From an uncultured Spirochaetaceae bacterium (GTDB lineage Bacteria; Spirochaetota; Spirochaetia; Sphaerochaetales; Sphaerochaetaceae), in NCBI GenBank assembly GCA_944390015.1, contig CALXOL010000011.1:24762-88761 (forward strand): a stretch of 64,000 bases of DNA, given 5' to 3'. This document shows, piece by piece, positions 1 through 8,371 of this stretch. The first letter of the stretch is position 1. Each line of letters begins with the position of its first letter. The position numbers and the translations under genes are program-made. Below the pieces are notes generated by a model. The model was not told where the DNA came from. It searched no databases and saw nothing but the letters and a program-made list of their open reading frames with translations.

Positions 1-221
1 TGCCTGCTTGTTCCCAATATGGTTCCTCCAACGTTCAATATACCGGAGAAATCCGATTCTTTCAGACTTTTTGCCTCACCCGTGATAAGACCGCCATATC
101 CATCTGAGATTCCTATGATCTCTGCTTTTGGAATGTTGTTGTAAACGTATTTAGCGAACCCCCTTATTACGGCATTCAATCCGGGGCAGTCTCCTCCGCT
201 GGTAAGAATTCCAATTTTCAT
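1..221 (-). CDS. pfkA: 6-phosphofructokinase, N-terminal part (runs off window)
   Basis: Read leftwards from an ATG at 221, this gives the first 73 residues of a phosphofructokinase; the rest lies outside the window. The phosphate-binding loop TSGGDCPGLNAVIRG starts at residue 7, and GGTILGTSR near residues 64-72 is a second conserved segment of the family. The enzyme phosphorylates fructose 6-phosphate at C1 in glycolysis in the cytoplasm. An AGGTG ribosome site lies 4 nt before the ATG. Whether ATP or pyrophosphate is the donor cannot be decided from this fragment; spirochaetes carry both kinds. Confidence 0.9.
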   Translation of the reverse strand, partial: MKIGILTSGGDCPGLNAVIRGFAKYVYNNIPKAEIIGISDGYGGLITGEAKSLKESDFSGILNVGGTILGTSR

Positions 222-301
222 ATTTCACCTCTTTTTTTGTTGAACTTTCAAATAGTATACAACCTAAATTAAGAGTTTGTGAAAATTTGTTTTCTTCCCT
301 G

Positions 302-1072
302 TTAAATAACTTGGAAATGTTTTAAGGCATTGTATATGCCGTCATCATCAATGTCGCTTGTAACATAAGAGGCATGCTTTTTCACCTCATCAATGGCATT
401 GCCCATAGCTACAGAGTAGGGTGTCATCTCAAGCATCGGAATATCATTATGACCATCTCCGAAAGTCATGATTTCGCTCTCTTTTATTCCTAGCTCGTCA
501 ATCAGCGCCTTTACGCCCTTGTCTTTGCCTCCTTCCAAAGGGATGATATCTGCGCTTTTCTCATTCCACCAGACGGCTTTAGCATTTATCTTCGATGTAA
601 CTTCGTTTATCTCGTCAACGCTACCATAGCATATCAGCTGGTAGAGAGGCTTTCCCGAGAGAGTGCCAAGCTTTGGAACTGGGATTGCAACGGCTTTATT
701 CGCCTCCTCAGTCTCTTTTGTGACCGTATTCATGTACACATCATCCTCTTCAACCGCCATTATCGAGATCTTCTTCTGGTTGAAAAGATCATCTATGTTT
801 TTAAGGTCTTCTTTTTTGAAGGGGAAAGCTTTGATTATCCTGCCACTTTCATCTCTTATCATCTGGCCGTTAAGCGTTATTACGTAATCGAATATGAGCC
901 CATCAAGATCAAGCTTGACAACCTCAGATGTATGTCTTCCCGTGCATATTACAGTAATGATTCCTTTTTCCCTAAGTGCCCGTATCGCATCTGATGTTGA
1001 TTGCGGAACCCTGTTGCTGTTATGGGAGAAAAGAGTTCCGTCTATGTCGAAGAACGCCGCTTTTATACTCAT
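302..1072 (-). CDS. Cof-type HAD-superfamily phosphatase
   Basis: A 256-residue member of the Cof/YbjI branch of HAD phosphatases. Motif I FFDIDGTL (nucleophile D9, acid/base D11) is followed by ICTGR (motif II region), a lysine in GGKDKGVKAL (motif III) and GDGHNDIPML (motif IV, Mg2+ ligands). The insert between motifs II and III is the alpha/beta C2 cap. Such enzymes dephosphorylate small phosphosugars or cofactors; the substrate cannot be told from sequence. Its ATG overlaps the TGA of the upstream regulator gene (ATGA), so the two are co-transcribed and translationally coupled. Confidence 0.88.
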   Translation of the reverse strand: MSIKAAFFDIDGTLFSHNSNRVPQSTSDAIRALREKGIITVICTGRHTSEVVKLDLDGLIFDYVITLNGQMIRDESGRIIKAFPFKKEDLKNIDDLFNQKKISIMAVEEDDVYMNTVTKETEEANKAVAIPVPKLGTLSGKPLYQLICYGSVDEINEVTSKINAKAVWWNEKSADIIPLEGGKDKGVKALIDELGIKESEIMTFGDGHNDIPMLEMTPYSVAMGNAIDEVKKHASYVTSDIDDDGIYNALKHFQVI

Positions 1073-1383
1073 AGTCTATTTAAGAATTCATCCAGCTCAT
1101 TAAGCTGATTCTCATCGTATGAAGAATCTTCTATCTTCTTTATTATCCTCTTCTTGAGCTTTTCCCGGTTGTACTTATCTCCTTCACCTGAGAGAATCCA
1201 CTCGTGTGAGTAGCCATAAATATATTCGATTAGAAGCGCGAGGGTGGGGGAAATCAGTTCTTTTTTCCCATGAATGATCATGGAAATGTAGTTCGGGGTT
1301 ACTCCTACGGACTTTGCGAATACGGTCTGTTTGATGCCGCACTCATCTATTATTATCTCCATTCTCTCTGCAAGTGTACTCAT
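1069..1383 (-). CDS. small XRE-family transcriptional regulator
   Basis: A 104-residue protein. The open frame extends upstream to 1509, but the ATG at 1383 has AGGAGAG just before it and begins the recognisable domain. Residues about 15-60 form a Cro/CI-type helix-turn-helix (KQTVFAKSVGVTPNYISMII), followed by GYSHEWILSGEG, a segment common in phage-like XRE repressors. The C-terminal third is charged and helical, perhaps for dimerisation. It is the first gene of a two-gene operon with the Cof phosphatase and is divergent from the M18 aminopeptidase. The regulatory target is unknown; the 156-bp divergent intergenic region is the obvious candidate. Confidence 0.8.
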   Translation of the reverse strand: MSTLAERMEIIIDECGIKQTVFAKSVGVTPNYISMIIHGKKELISPTLALLIEYIYGYSHEWILSGEGDKYNREKLKKRIIKKIEDSSYDENQLNELDEFLNRL

Positions 1384-1539
1384 CTCTTTCTCTCCTATAA
1401 ACGCCCCTATGTCATGCCTATATTTTAGCATATCTTTAATACTTCTTGTTATAAACATTTCAATGTGTTTTTTCTTTGTCTTTTCGTTGTGGAATACTGC
1501 TATGGTCAAAGAGAGAGCATACCTTTTATAATAGTGGGC

Positions 1540-2814
1540 ATGAAAGATAGAAAAGCTGTGATTGATTTACTTGAGTTTATAAAAAAGAGTCCTACATCAT
1601 TTCATGCCGTAGCCAATTTTGAGAAGATGGCAATGGAAAATGGATTCATTGAGCTGGATGAGAAAGAGCCTTTTTCTTTGCAAAAGGGAAAGAAGTATTA
1701 TATTAAGAGGGGTGGATCCAGTATCATCGCATTCTGCATTCCAAAGGCTGGGCTCAAAGCATTTTCAATAATCGCAGCACATACCGACAGCCCTACATTC
1801 AAGCTGAAGAGAAATCCTGAGAGCCGTATCACGCCTTATTATACGGCGCTGAATGTCGAGGGGTATGGCGGCATGATAATCAGCACATGGTTTGATAGGC
1901 CTCTCTCAATCGCGGGAAGATGCTTTTATAAAATAAATGGGGCAATCCAGGAGAGCCTAGTGGATTTTGATAGGGATCTTGTACTTATTCCAAGTCTTGC
2001 AATCCACCAGAACAGGGATGTAAATAGTGGCTATCATTATCACATCCAGAAGGATGTGGCTCCGCTGATTTCTTTAAGCGGAAGTGGGTTTGATTTTTCT
2101 TCACTTCTTGAAAATTTACTCGGGGTAAGGAAAGAGGATATCCTCGATTATGAACTCTACTTATATAATAGGACACCTTATTCTGTCTGGGGCGCAAACG
2201 ATGAGTTCATCTCATCTCCTCGACTTGATGACACTGAGTGCGCATATTCCGCTTTCAAAACTCTTATGGAGGTAGATGGCTATTCAGCATGTCCCATGGT
2301 CGCCCTCTTCGATAGTGAGGAGGTGGGGTCATCCTCTTTGAATGGGGCACTTTCTGATTTTCTTATGAGCACTGTGGAGCGCATATGTCTATCACTCGGT
2401 CTTGATAGGGAGCATCAGATGATGGCTCAGGCCTCATCGTTCATCATAAGTGCGGATAATGCTCATGCCTTACATCCGAACTACCCGGAAAAATCGGATC
2501 CGACCAATAAGGTAGTGCTCAACGGCGGTATCGTTATAAAATATTCTTCAAATAAGAAGTATACTACGGATGCGTATAGCGCAAGCGCAATCCGTCTTCT
2601 GATGGAAGAGAATTCAATACGCCATCAATCCTTTTTTAATAATTCTGACATCCCAGGGGGATCTACCCTCGGAAATCTCAGCATGGAGAAGATAAGTATT
2701 CCGAGTGTTGATATCGGGCTTGCTCAGCTTGCGATGCATTCAAGTTACGAGAGCGCAGGAGCCGAAGATCTGATTGAGATGGATAAACTTTTCAGGATAT
2801 TCCTATCAAGATAG
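1540..2814 (+). CDS. apeB: M18 family aminopeptidase (aspartyl aminopeptidase type)
   Basis: A 424-residue zinc metallopeptidase that removes N-terminal, mainly acidic, residues from peptides in the cytoplasm. The M18 metal and catalytic motifs are all present: AAHTDSP (zinc His and Asp), SSPRLDDTECAYS (bridging Asp), DSEEVGSSS (general base Glu and Glu ligand), ADNAHALHPNYPEK, and a C-terminal IGLAQLAMHSSYE carrying the last His ligand. The length fits the family. I chose the ATG at 1540 (MKDRKAV) over a longer frame from 1465 because homologues start here; the ribosome site before it is weak. It is divergent from the XRE/Cof operon. Confidence 0.92.
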   Translation: MKDRKAVIDLLEFIKKSPTSFHAVANFEKMAMENGFIELDEKEPFSLQKGKKYYIKRGGSSIIAFCIPKAGLKAFSIIAAHTDSPTFKLKRNPESRITPYYTALNVEGYGGMIISTWFDRPLSIAGRCFYKINGAIQESLVDFDRDLVLIPSLAIHQNRDVNSGYHYHIQKDVAPLISLSGSGFDFSSLLENLLGVRKEDILDYELYLYNRTPYSVWGANDEFISSPRLDDTECAYSAFKTLMEVDGYSACPMVALFDSEEVGSSSLNGALSDFLMSTVERICLSLGLDREHQMMAQASSFIISADNAHALHPNYPEKSDPTNKVVLNGGIVIKYSSNKKYTTDAYSASAIRLLMEENSIRHQSFFNNSDIPGGSTLGNLSMEKISIPSVDIGLAQLAMHSSYESAGAEDLIEMDKLFRIFLSR

Positions 2815-3201
2815 TCTCTTCAGAAAGGGTGGAAAAGCATTACCTGAAAATTGAATATAATGAAAAAGTTGTCTGTTTTTCGAAATTCAGATGTCTGAAA
2901 TAAGTATAAATCTGATGAAAGATCAGAGCTTTCTTTTGATTTATATGAAAGAAAATATTATTGATGATTCATAAGAATAGTGTATTTTCAATAATAATTA
3001 TTTCTTATTTTGAAAAAAATTAAGACGGTTTTATTATAATTTACTCGTTTTAGTTCAAAAAAACTTACATGAAATATTGTTTCAAAAATATTAATAAATA
3101 GGGGATAAATCAATTTTTTCTCTTGTGAAAAATATAGACATGTTTTAAGATTCTACCATACAACTTTTGTTACTTAATCAGTAAACAAAAAGGAGAAAAA
3201 G
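2815..3201. other. AT-rich intergenic region ahead of TRAP copy 1
   Basis: 387 bases without a credible gene, very rich in A and T. It holds a possible promoter (TTGAAA at 3010-3015, TATAAT at 3035-3040, 19-bp spacer) and a palindrome at 3069-3085. It also holds an imperfect inverted repeat, TTTTGTTACT (3165-3174) and AGTAAACAAAA (3180-3190), just before the AGGAG ribosome site of dctP. No clear terminator for apeB is visible. Confidence 0.5.
3069..3085. promoter_or_regulatory. palindromic operator upstream of TRAP copy 1
   Basis: ATGAAATATTGTTTCAA, an imperfect palindrome of the GAAA-n-TTTC type. Thirteen of 17 positions match the perfect palindrome at 6543-6559 upstream of the second TRAP copy, although the surrounding sequence differs. 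It lies about 30 bp downstream of the likely -10 box, where a bound repressor would block transcription. KdgR/IclR-type regulators of sugar-acid genes use sites of this general shape; the regulator is not in the window. Confidence 0.5.
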
Positions 3202-4209
3202 ATGAAAAAACTAATTGTTATGTTGCTTGCAATCATGATAGTGGCTGTTCCTGTATTTGCAGGCGGAGCAAGTGAGGGCGGCAGCTCAGAGACTATCAAC
3301 CTCGTACTTTCCGAAGTACACGCAGAGGGCTATCCAACGACTCTCGCAGACTACGAGTTCGCACGTCTTGTCAATGAGAGAAGTAACGGAAGGATCAACA
3401 TCCAGGTCTACTCCGGTGGAACACTCTACGGGGAGGAGACTGGATCAATCGAAGCTCTTCAGATCGGAGACCTCGCATTCGCACGTGTATCCGCATCCCC
3501 AGTTGCATCATACGTACCTGCACTGAACGTTATTCAGCTTCCATACCTTTATAGGGATGCTGACCACATGTGGGCGGTACTCAACGGAGAGATCGGACAG
3601 CAGATGCTCGCAGACATTCAGACATCAGGATCCGGACTCGTAGGACTTGCATACTATGACGCAGGAGCAAGAAACTTCTACACTGTTAAGCCAGTAAGAA
3701 GCCTTGAGGACATGAAGGGACTCAAGATCAGGCTTCAGAACAATGCGATGATGGTAGAGATGGCTGAGCTTCTCGGAGCAAACGGAGTAACGGGAATCGG
3801 ACCGAACGACGTATACTCGGCAATCCAGCAGGGAACGATCGACGGAGCTGAGAACAACTGGCCTACATACGAGTCGATGGGAGACTACGAGGCTGCTCCA
3901 TACTTCACGCTCGACGCACATACAAGGGTACCAGAGATTCTTCTCGCATCAGAGGCGATCATGAACACGCTGAGCGAAGAGGACCAGCAGCTGATCAAGG
4001 AATGTGCAAAAGAGACACAGGAGTACGAGATCGAGCAGTGGAACCTCAGAGAGAAGTCGGCAGAGGAGAAGGTAACGGCAGCAGGAGTAGAGGTAATCGA
4101 GCTCTCAGCAGAGGAGCTTGCCAAGTTCCAGGAGAGGATGGCACCTCTGTATACCAAGTACGGTGCTGGTTACGAGGATATCATCGCTTCTATCCAGAAC
4201 GATTATTGA
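3202..4209 (+). CDS. dctP: TRAP transporter substrate-binding protein DctP, copy 1
   Basis: A 335-residue periplasmic binding protein of the DctP/SiaP family, which delivers an organic acid to the DctQM permease. A cleavable signal peptide (residues 1-20) ends VFA and is followed by GGASEGG; there is no lipobox cysteine. The DctP signature follows: SGGTLYGEETGSIEALQIGDL, then the arginine region GLKIRLQNNAMMVEMAELLGA (the Arg that normally grips the substrate carboxylate) and GTIDGAENNWPTYES. It is first in a dctP-dctQ-dctM operon with AAGGAG upstream. Copy 2 is identical except for residues 2 and 13 (K/R and I/M) in the signal peptide. The ligand is not predictable; sugar acids or C4-dicarboxylates are typical. 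Confidence 0.93.
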   Translation: MKKLIVMLLAIMIVAVPVFAGGASEGGSSETINLVLSEVHAEGYPTTLADYEFARLVNERSNGRINIQVYSGGTLYGEETGSIEALQIGDLAFARVSASPVASYVPALNVIQLPYLYRDADHMWAVLNGEIGQQMLADIQTSGSGLVGLAYYDAGARNFYTVKPVRSLEDMKGLKIRLQNNAMMVEMAELLGANGVTGIGPNDVYSAIQQGTIDGAENNWPTYESMGDYEAAPYFTLDAHTRVPEILLASEAIMNTLSEEDQQLIKECAKETQEYEIEQWNLREKSAEEKVTAAGVEVIELSAEELAKFQERMAPLYTKYGAGYEDIIASIQNDY

Positions 4210-4231
4210 TTTAGCTTAGTTTCAAACTTTT

Positions 4232-4252
4232 GGGGGAGAGGCGTTCTCCCCC
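4232..4252 (+). promoter_or_regulatory. intercistronic hairpin between dctP and dctQ (copy 1)
   Basis: GGGGGAGA, a 5-nt loop, then TCTCCCCC: an 8-bp perfect stem 22 nt after the dctP stop. There is no T-run, so it probably stabilises the dctP message or attenuates read-through rather than terminating. The same element occurs at 7676-7696. Confidence 0.6.
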
Positions 4253-4276
4253 ATATTAGATAAAAGGGGGAAAACT

Positions 4277-4927
4277 TTGTCAGGTTTTTCATTTTCGAAT
4301 TGGCTGGAGAAAAACAAGATAGTTTTTCATCGCGAGAACTGTAAAAGCGCATGGGGATGGATTAAAGAGATCTTATTGCTTGTTAACCATATCTGCCATA
4401 GGATCCTGCTCTCTATTGCACAGCTTTCGCTAATCATCATGCTCGTGACGGTATTCATGAACGTAATTCTACGTTTCTGCTTCAATTCCGGTATCAAATG
4501 GGCAGAAGAGGTACCAGGACTGCTGGTAACCTTATTCACATTCCTTGCATGTGCGATCGGATGCCGTGACCATATGCATATATCAGTGGGAATTATTTAC
4601 AACCGTTTTAAAGAGGGCGGCAAAGTAAGGAAAGCACTCGATGTTTTATCGGATATCGCAGTACTCTTCTGTGGAATCGCACTTTTTTATTACGGTCTTA
4701 CATATATAATCAAGCTGCGACCGGGCTCGATGCCGATGACAGGCTGGCCTACATGGCTTAGGTACATCCCGGCTCCGATCGGAGGTTTCTTAATGACGTT
4801 CGACCAGCTCTTATTCCTCTTCGGCATAGTCGATAGGAACGATCTTCTCTATTCCGAGGCCGAGGTGGACTATGCGAAGCTTGTGAAGGAGAACGAGGCG
4901 GAAGCCGCGAAGGGAGGTGCTAAATGA
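4277..4927 (+). CDS. dctQ: TRAP transporter small permease DctQ, copy 1
   Basis: A 216-residue membrane protein with four predicted helices (about residues 35-60, 78-95, 120-140 and 165-180), the DctQ layout, with the characteristic GIKWAEEVPGLLVTLFTFLACAIG region. It pairs with DctM in the inner membrane to drive Na+- or H+-coupled uptake of the DctP ligand. The start is TTG at 4277, preceded by a GGGGG ribosome site; no ATG is available before the first helix. Its stop overlaps the dctM ATG (ATGA), indicating coupling. The protein is identical to copy 2. Confidence 0.9.
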   Translation: MSGFSFSNWLEKNKIVFHRENCKSAWGWIKEILLLVNHICHRILLSIAQLSLIIMLVTVFMNVILRFCFNSGIKWAEEVPGLLVTLFTFLACAIGCRDHMHISVGIIYNRFKEGGKVRKALDVLSDIAVLFCGIALFYYGLTYIIKLRPGSMPMTGWPTWLRYIPAPIGGFLMTFDQLLFLFGIVDRNDLLYSEAEVDYAKLVKENEAEAAKGGAK

Positions 4928-6336
4928 TTACTAACATACCGGCAGCAATAGTACTTCTGGCAGGATTCATCGGCCTCATGCTTCTGAGGGTGCCAGTAAC
5001 ATTCTCGATGCTGATTGCGGCATTCGCATCGGCGCTGTTCGTTCCTGGGACGAACCCGACAACGATGATCCGCATGATGCTCGACGGAGTAAACAACTTC
5101 ACGATGCTCGCGATTCCGTTCTTCATCGTAATGGGCGAGATCATGGCGATTGGAGAGATATCGGACAAGATAGTAGATCTTGCGAACCTGATAGTCGGAC
5201 GCTTCCGCGGAGGACTGGCGTACGTCAACTGTATCGACTCGATGTTCTTCGGAGGAATCTCAGGCTCTGCGGTAGCTGACGTATCATCTCTTGGATCCGT
5301 AGTAATCCCGATGATGGAGAAGCAGGGTTATGACAGGGAGTTCGCGGTAGGACTTACAGTAACTACGGCATGTCAGGGAGTTCTGATTCCACCATCGCAC
5401 AACATGGTCATCTACGCACTCGCAGCTGGAGGCGGAGTCTCGATCGGAGATCTGTTCATAGCGGGATTCGCACCTGGAATTGCACTCGGACTTGCATTCA
5501 TGGTTCTCTGTTTCTTCCTTGGAAGGAAGTACAACTTCCCGAAAGGCAGCAAGCTGTTCGTAGGAGACAGTGCAAGGTGGCTCAAGTTCAAGAAGCACAG
5601 TGGGGACAAGGCGTTTGCGGCCCATAAGGTTGAAACCAGCTGGATTGAGCTACAGACACCGTTATTTGATCTTGAGATGGGAAAGTGCATCCAGGTAATC
5701 TGCAATGCAATTCTTCCTATGATGACGCTCGTAATCATCATGGTCGGTACTGGTGTAGGTATCTTCACGGCGACAGAAAGTTCTGCTGTAGCATGTTTCT
5801 ATACTTTCATTCTTACCTACTTTATCTTCCGTAAGGCAAAAATTAAGGACTTTGGAAACGTTCTAAAGAACTCGCTCAAGACACTTGCTGTCGTACTTAC
5901 GCTTATTGCTACGGCAAAGGCGTTCGCATACATGATGACGCTCTTAAGGATTCCTACGGCCGTTACGAACGGACTTATCGGAATCTCGGACAATCCGATC
6001 ATCATCCTGCTGATCATCAACCTTCTCCTGATGGTACTCGGATGCTTCATGGATATGGCACCGCTGATTATCATCATGACACCGATTCTGCTTCCTGTAG
6101 TTGAGTCGATTGGAATGAGCAGGATACACTTTGGAATCATGCTCATCTTCAACCTTGCAATCGGACTTTGCACACCACCGGTTGGAAGTGCGCTCTTCGT
6201 AGGATGTGCAGTTGGTAAGACGAGCCTTGAGAGTACGGCAAAGAAGATGCTTCCTCTTTTTGCATGTATGATCTTTGTCCTTTTGGTTGTTACCTATCTT
6301 CCGTTCTATGTGCATATGCCATTGTTCGGATATTGA
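4924..6336 (+). CDS. dctM: TRAP transporter large permease DctM, copy 1
   Basis: A 470-residue transporter subunit of the ion-transporter superfamily with about 12 membrane helices. The conserved segments are AIPFFIVMGEIMAIGEISDKIVDLA, FFGGISGSAVADVSSLGSVVIPMM and GLCTPPVGSALFVGCAVGKTSLES. The cytoplasmic loop around residues 200-235 (KGSKLFVGDSARWLKFKKH) is longer than in the shortest DctM proteins. It forms the translocation channel and is the third gene of the operon. The last ~208 residues differ from copy 2 at about eleven positions, whereas everything before is identical. Confidence 0.92.
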   Translation: MITNIPAAIVLLAGFIGLMLLRVPVTFSMLIAAFASALFVPGTNPTTMIRMMLDGVNNFTMLAIPFFIVMGEIMAIGEISDKIVDLANLIVGRFRGGLAYVNCIDSMFFGGISGSAVADVSSLGSVVIPMMEKQGYDREFAVGLTVTTACQGVLIPPSHNMVIYALAAGGGVSIGDLFIAGFAPGIALGLAFMVLCFFLGRKYNFPKGSKLFVGDSARWLKFKKHSGDKAFAAHKVETSWIELQTPLFDLEMGKCIQVICNAILPMMTLVIIMVGTGVGIFTATESSAVACFYTFILTYFIFRKAKIKDFGNVLKNSLKTLAVVLTLIATAKAFAYMMTLLRIPTAVTNGLIGISDNPIIILLIINLLLMVLGCFMDMAPLIIIMTPILLPVVESIGMSRIHFGIMLIFNLAIGLCTPPVGSALFVGCAVGKTSLESTAKKMLPLFACMIFVLLVVTYLPFYVHMPLFGY

Positions 6337-6350
6337 TTGATAATATTTTT

Positions 6351-6376
6351 AAGGCTGGGGGAGACCTCAGCCTTTT
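6351..6376 (+). terminator. rho-independent terminator after TRAP copy 1
   Basis: GGCTGGGG, GAGA tetraloop, CCTCAGCC (8 pairs, one G-U), then TTTT, 15 nt after the dctM stop. It separates the two TRAP operons. Confidence 0.8.
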
Positions 6377-6542
6377 ATACAACTTTAAAATTAATTTAAT
6401 TTATCTTGTCTAAAATACTTAGATACAAATTTTCTCCTAAAATAAAAACTTGTCTATAAGAAAATATTCTAATTTTAGTTTGTCTCTAATTGCAAAATTC
6501 TAATATATAAAGATTTGTTGTATTTCTCATGTTTTTATTCAT

Positions 6543-6559
6543 TTGAAACCGTGTTTCAA
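6543..6559. promoter_or_regulatory. perfect palindromic operator upstream of TRAP copy 2
   Basis: TTGAAACCGTGTTTCAA: TTGAAAC and GTTTCAA flanking CGT, perfectly symmetric. It resembles the site at 3069-3085 before copy 1, with comparable geometry relative to the likely promoter. It is likely the binding site of one shared repressor, perhaps of IclR/KdgR type (family-level inference only). Confidence 0.6.
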
Positions 6560-6645
6560 TAGTGAAAAATTAAATATTGCATGCACTTTTTTTCTATTTT
6601 AATCTTTTCAGAAGATAATATTTTACTCTGAAAAAGGAGAGAAAA

Positions 6646-7653
6646 ATGAGAAAACTAATTGTTATGTTGCTTGCAATCATGATGGTAGCTGTTCCTGTAT
6701 TCGCAGGCGGAGCAAGTGAGGGCGGCAGCTCAGAGACTATCAACCTCGTACTTTCCGAAGTACACGCAGAGGGCTATCCAACGACTCTCGCAGACTACGA
6801 GTTCGCACGTCTTGTCAATGAGAGAAGTAACGGAAGGATCAACATCCAGGTCTACTCCGGTGGAACACTCTACGGGGAGGAGACTGGATCAATCGAAGCT
6901 CTTCAGATCGGAGACCTCGCATTCGCACGTGTATCCGCATCCCCAGTTGCATCATACGTACCTGCACTGAACGTTATTCAGCTTCCATACCTTTATAGGG
7001 ATGCTGACCACATGTGGGCGGTACTCAACGGAGAGATCGGACAGCAGATGCTCGCAGACATTCAGACATCAGGATCCGGACTCGTAGGACTTGCATACTA
7101 TGACGCAGGAGCAAGAAACTTCTACACTGTTAAGCCAGTAAGAAGCCTTGAGGACATGAAGGGACTCAAGATCAGGCTTCAGAACAATGCGATGATGGTA
7201 GAGATGGCTGAGCTTCTCGGAGCAAACGGAGTAACGGGAATCGGACCGAACGACGTATACTCGGCAATCCAGCAGGGAACGATCGACGGAGCTGAGAACA
7301 ACTGGCCTACATACGAGTCGATGGGAGACTACGAGGCTGCTCCATACTTCACGCTCGACGCACATACAAGGGTACCAGAGATTCTTCTCGCATCAGAGGC
7401 GATCATGAACACGCTGAGCGAAGAGGACCAGCAGCTGATCAAGGAATGTGCAAAAGAGACACAGGAGTACGAGATCGAGCAGTGGAACCTCAGAGAGAAG
7501 TCGGCAGAGGAGAAGGTAACGGCAGCAGGAGTAGAGGTAATCGAGCTCTCAGCAGAGGAGCTTGCCAAGTTCCAGGAGAGGATGGCACCTCTGTATACCA
7601 AGTACGGTGCTGGTTACGAGGATATCATCGCTTCTATCCAGAACGATTATTGA
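6646..7653 (+). CDS. dctP: TRAP transporter substrate-binding protein DctP, copy 2
   Basis: A 335-residue periplasmic binding protein. The mature protein is identical to copy 1; only the signal peptide differs (Arg2, Met13). AAAGGAGAG precedes the ATG. It has the same DctP motifs: the AGGASEGG start of the mature region, GLKIRLQNNAMM for carboxylate binding, and GTIDGAENNW. Because both copies encode the same mature protein, they must bind the same ligand; the second copy adds dosage or different regulation rather than a new substrate. Confidence 0.93.
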   Translation: MRKLIVMLLAIMMVAVPVFAGGASEGGSSETINLVLSEVHAEGYPTTLADYEFARLVNERSNGRINIQVYSGGTLYGEETGSIEALQIGDLAFARVSASPVASYVPALNVIQLPYLYRDADHMWAVLNGEIGQQMLADIQTSGSGLVGLAYYDAGARNFYTVKPVRSLEDMKGLKIRLQNNAMMVEMAELLGANGVTGIGPNDVYSAIQQGTIDGAENNWPTYESMGDYEAAPYFTLDAHTRVPEILLASEAIMNTLSEEDQQLIKECAKETQEYEIEQWNLREKSAEEKVTAAGVEVIELSAEELAKFQERMAPLYTKYGAGYEDIIASIQNDY

Positions 7654-7675
7654 TTTAGCTTAGTTTCAAACTTTT

Positions 7676-7696
7676 GGGGGAGAGGCGTTCTCCCCC
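7676..7696 (+). promoter_or_regulatory. intercistronic hairpin between dctP and dctQ (copy 2)
   Basis: Same 8-bp stem (GGGGGAGA / TCTCCCCC) as at 4232-4252, inside the identical tract and with the same spacing to both genes. Confidence 0.6.
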
Positions 7697-7720
7697 ATAT
7701 TAGATAAAAGGGGGAAAACT

Positions 7721-8371
7721 TTGTCAGGTTTTTCATTTTCGAATTGGCTGGAGAAAAACAAGATAGTTTTTCATCGCGAGAACTGTAAAAGCGCATGGGG
7801 ATGGATTAAAGAGATCTTATTGCTTGTTAACCATATCTGCCATAGGATCCTGCTCTCTATTGCACAGCTTTCGCTAATCATCATGCTCGTGACGGTATTC
7901 ATGAACGTAATTCTACGTTTCTGCTTCAATTCCGGTATCAAATGGGCAGAAGAGGTACCAGGACTGCTGGTAACCTTATTCACATTCCTTGCATGTGCGA
8001 TCGGATGCCGTGACCATATGCATATATCAGTGGGAATTATTTACAACCGTTTTAAAGAGGGCGGCAAAGTAAGGAAAGCACTCGATGTTTTATCGGATAT
8101 CGCAGTACTCTTCTGTGGAATCGCACTTTTTTATTACGGTCTTACATATATAATCAAGCTGCGACCGGGCTCGATGCCGATGACAGGCTGGCCTACATGG
8201 CTTAGGTACATCCCGGCTCCGATCGGAGGTTTCTTAATGACGTTCGACCAGCTCTTATTCCTCTTCGGCATAGTCGATAGGAACGATCTTCTCTATTCCG
8301 AGGCCGAGGTGGACTATGCGAAGCTTGTGAAGGAGAACGAGGCGGAAGCCGCGAAGGGAGGTGCTAAATGA
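7721..8371 (+). CDS. dctQ: TRAP transporter small permease DctQ, copy 2
   Basis: 216 residues, identical to copy 1, including the TTG start (at 7721) after GGGGG. It is a four-helix inner-membrane subunit partnering DctM. The gene lies wholly within the conversion tract and overlaps dctM by ATGA. Confidence 0.9.
   Translation: MSGFSFSNWLEKNKIVFHRENCKSAWGWIKEILLLVNHICHRILLSIAQLSLIIMLVTVFMNVILRFCFNSGIKWAEEVPGLLVTLFTFLACAIGCRDHMHISVGIIYNRFKEGGKVRKALDVLSDIAVLFCGIALFYYGLTYIIKLRPGSMPMTGWPTWLRYIPAPIGGFLMTFDQLLFLFGIVDRNDLLYSEAEVDYAKLVKENEAEAAKGGAK

Larger units (their letters stand above)
3259..5711 (+). repeat. identical tract, copy 1 of TRAP operon duplication
   Basis: From 3259 to 5711 this sequence is the same, as far as I can see base for base, as 6703-9155 (offset 3444). 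It covers dctP after the signal peptide, the intercistronic hairpin, all of dctQ and the first two thirds of dctM. Differences begin abruptly on both sides. Confidence 0.85.
6337..6645. other. AT-rich intergenic region ahead of TRAP copy 2
   Basis: 309 bases with no gene. It contains the copy 1 terminator, a weak possible promoter (TTGTCT at 6480-6485 with TATATA/TATAAA around 6504-6511) and the palindrome at 6543-6559. Its sequence does not align with the region upstream of copy 1 apart from that palindrome and the AAAAGGAG ribosome site, so the duplication is old or was introduced with different upstream DNA. Confidence 0.5.

Noticed and set aside
5284..6173. Long open frames opposite and within the TRAP permease genes, present in both copies
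   Set aside because: They are shadows of GC-biased third positions in dctM; their apparent conservation only reflects the DNA identity of the two copies.
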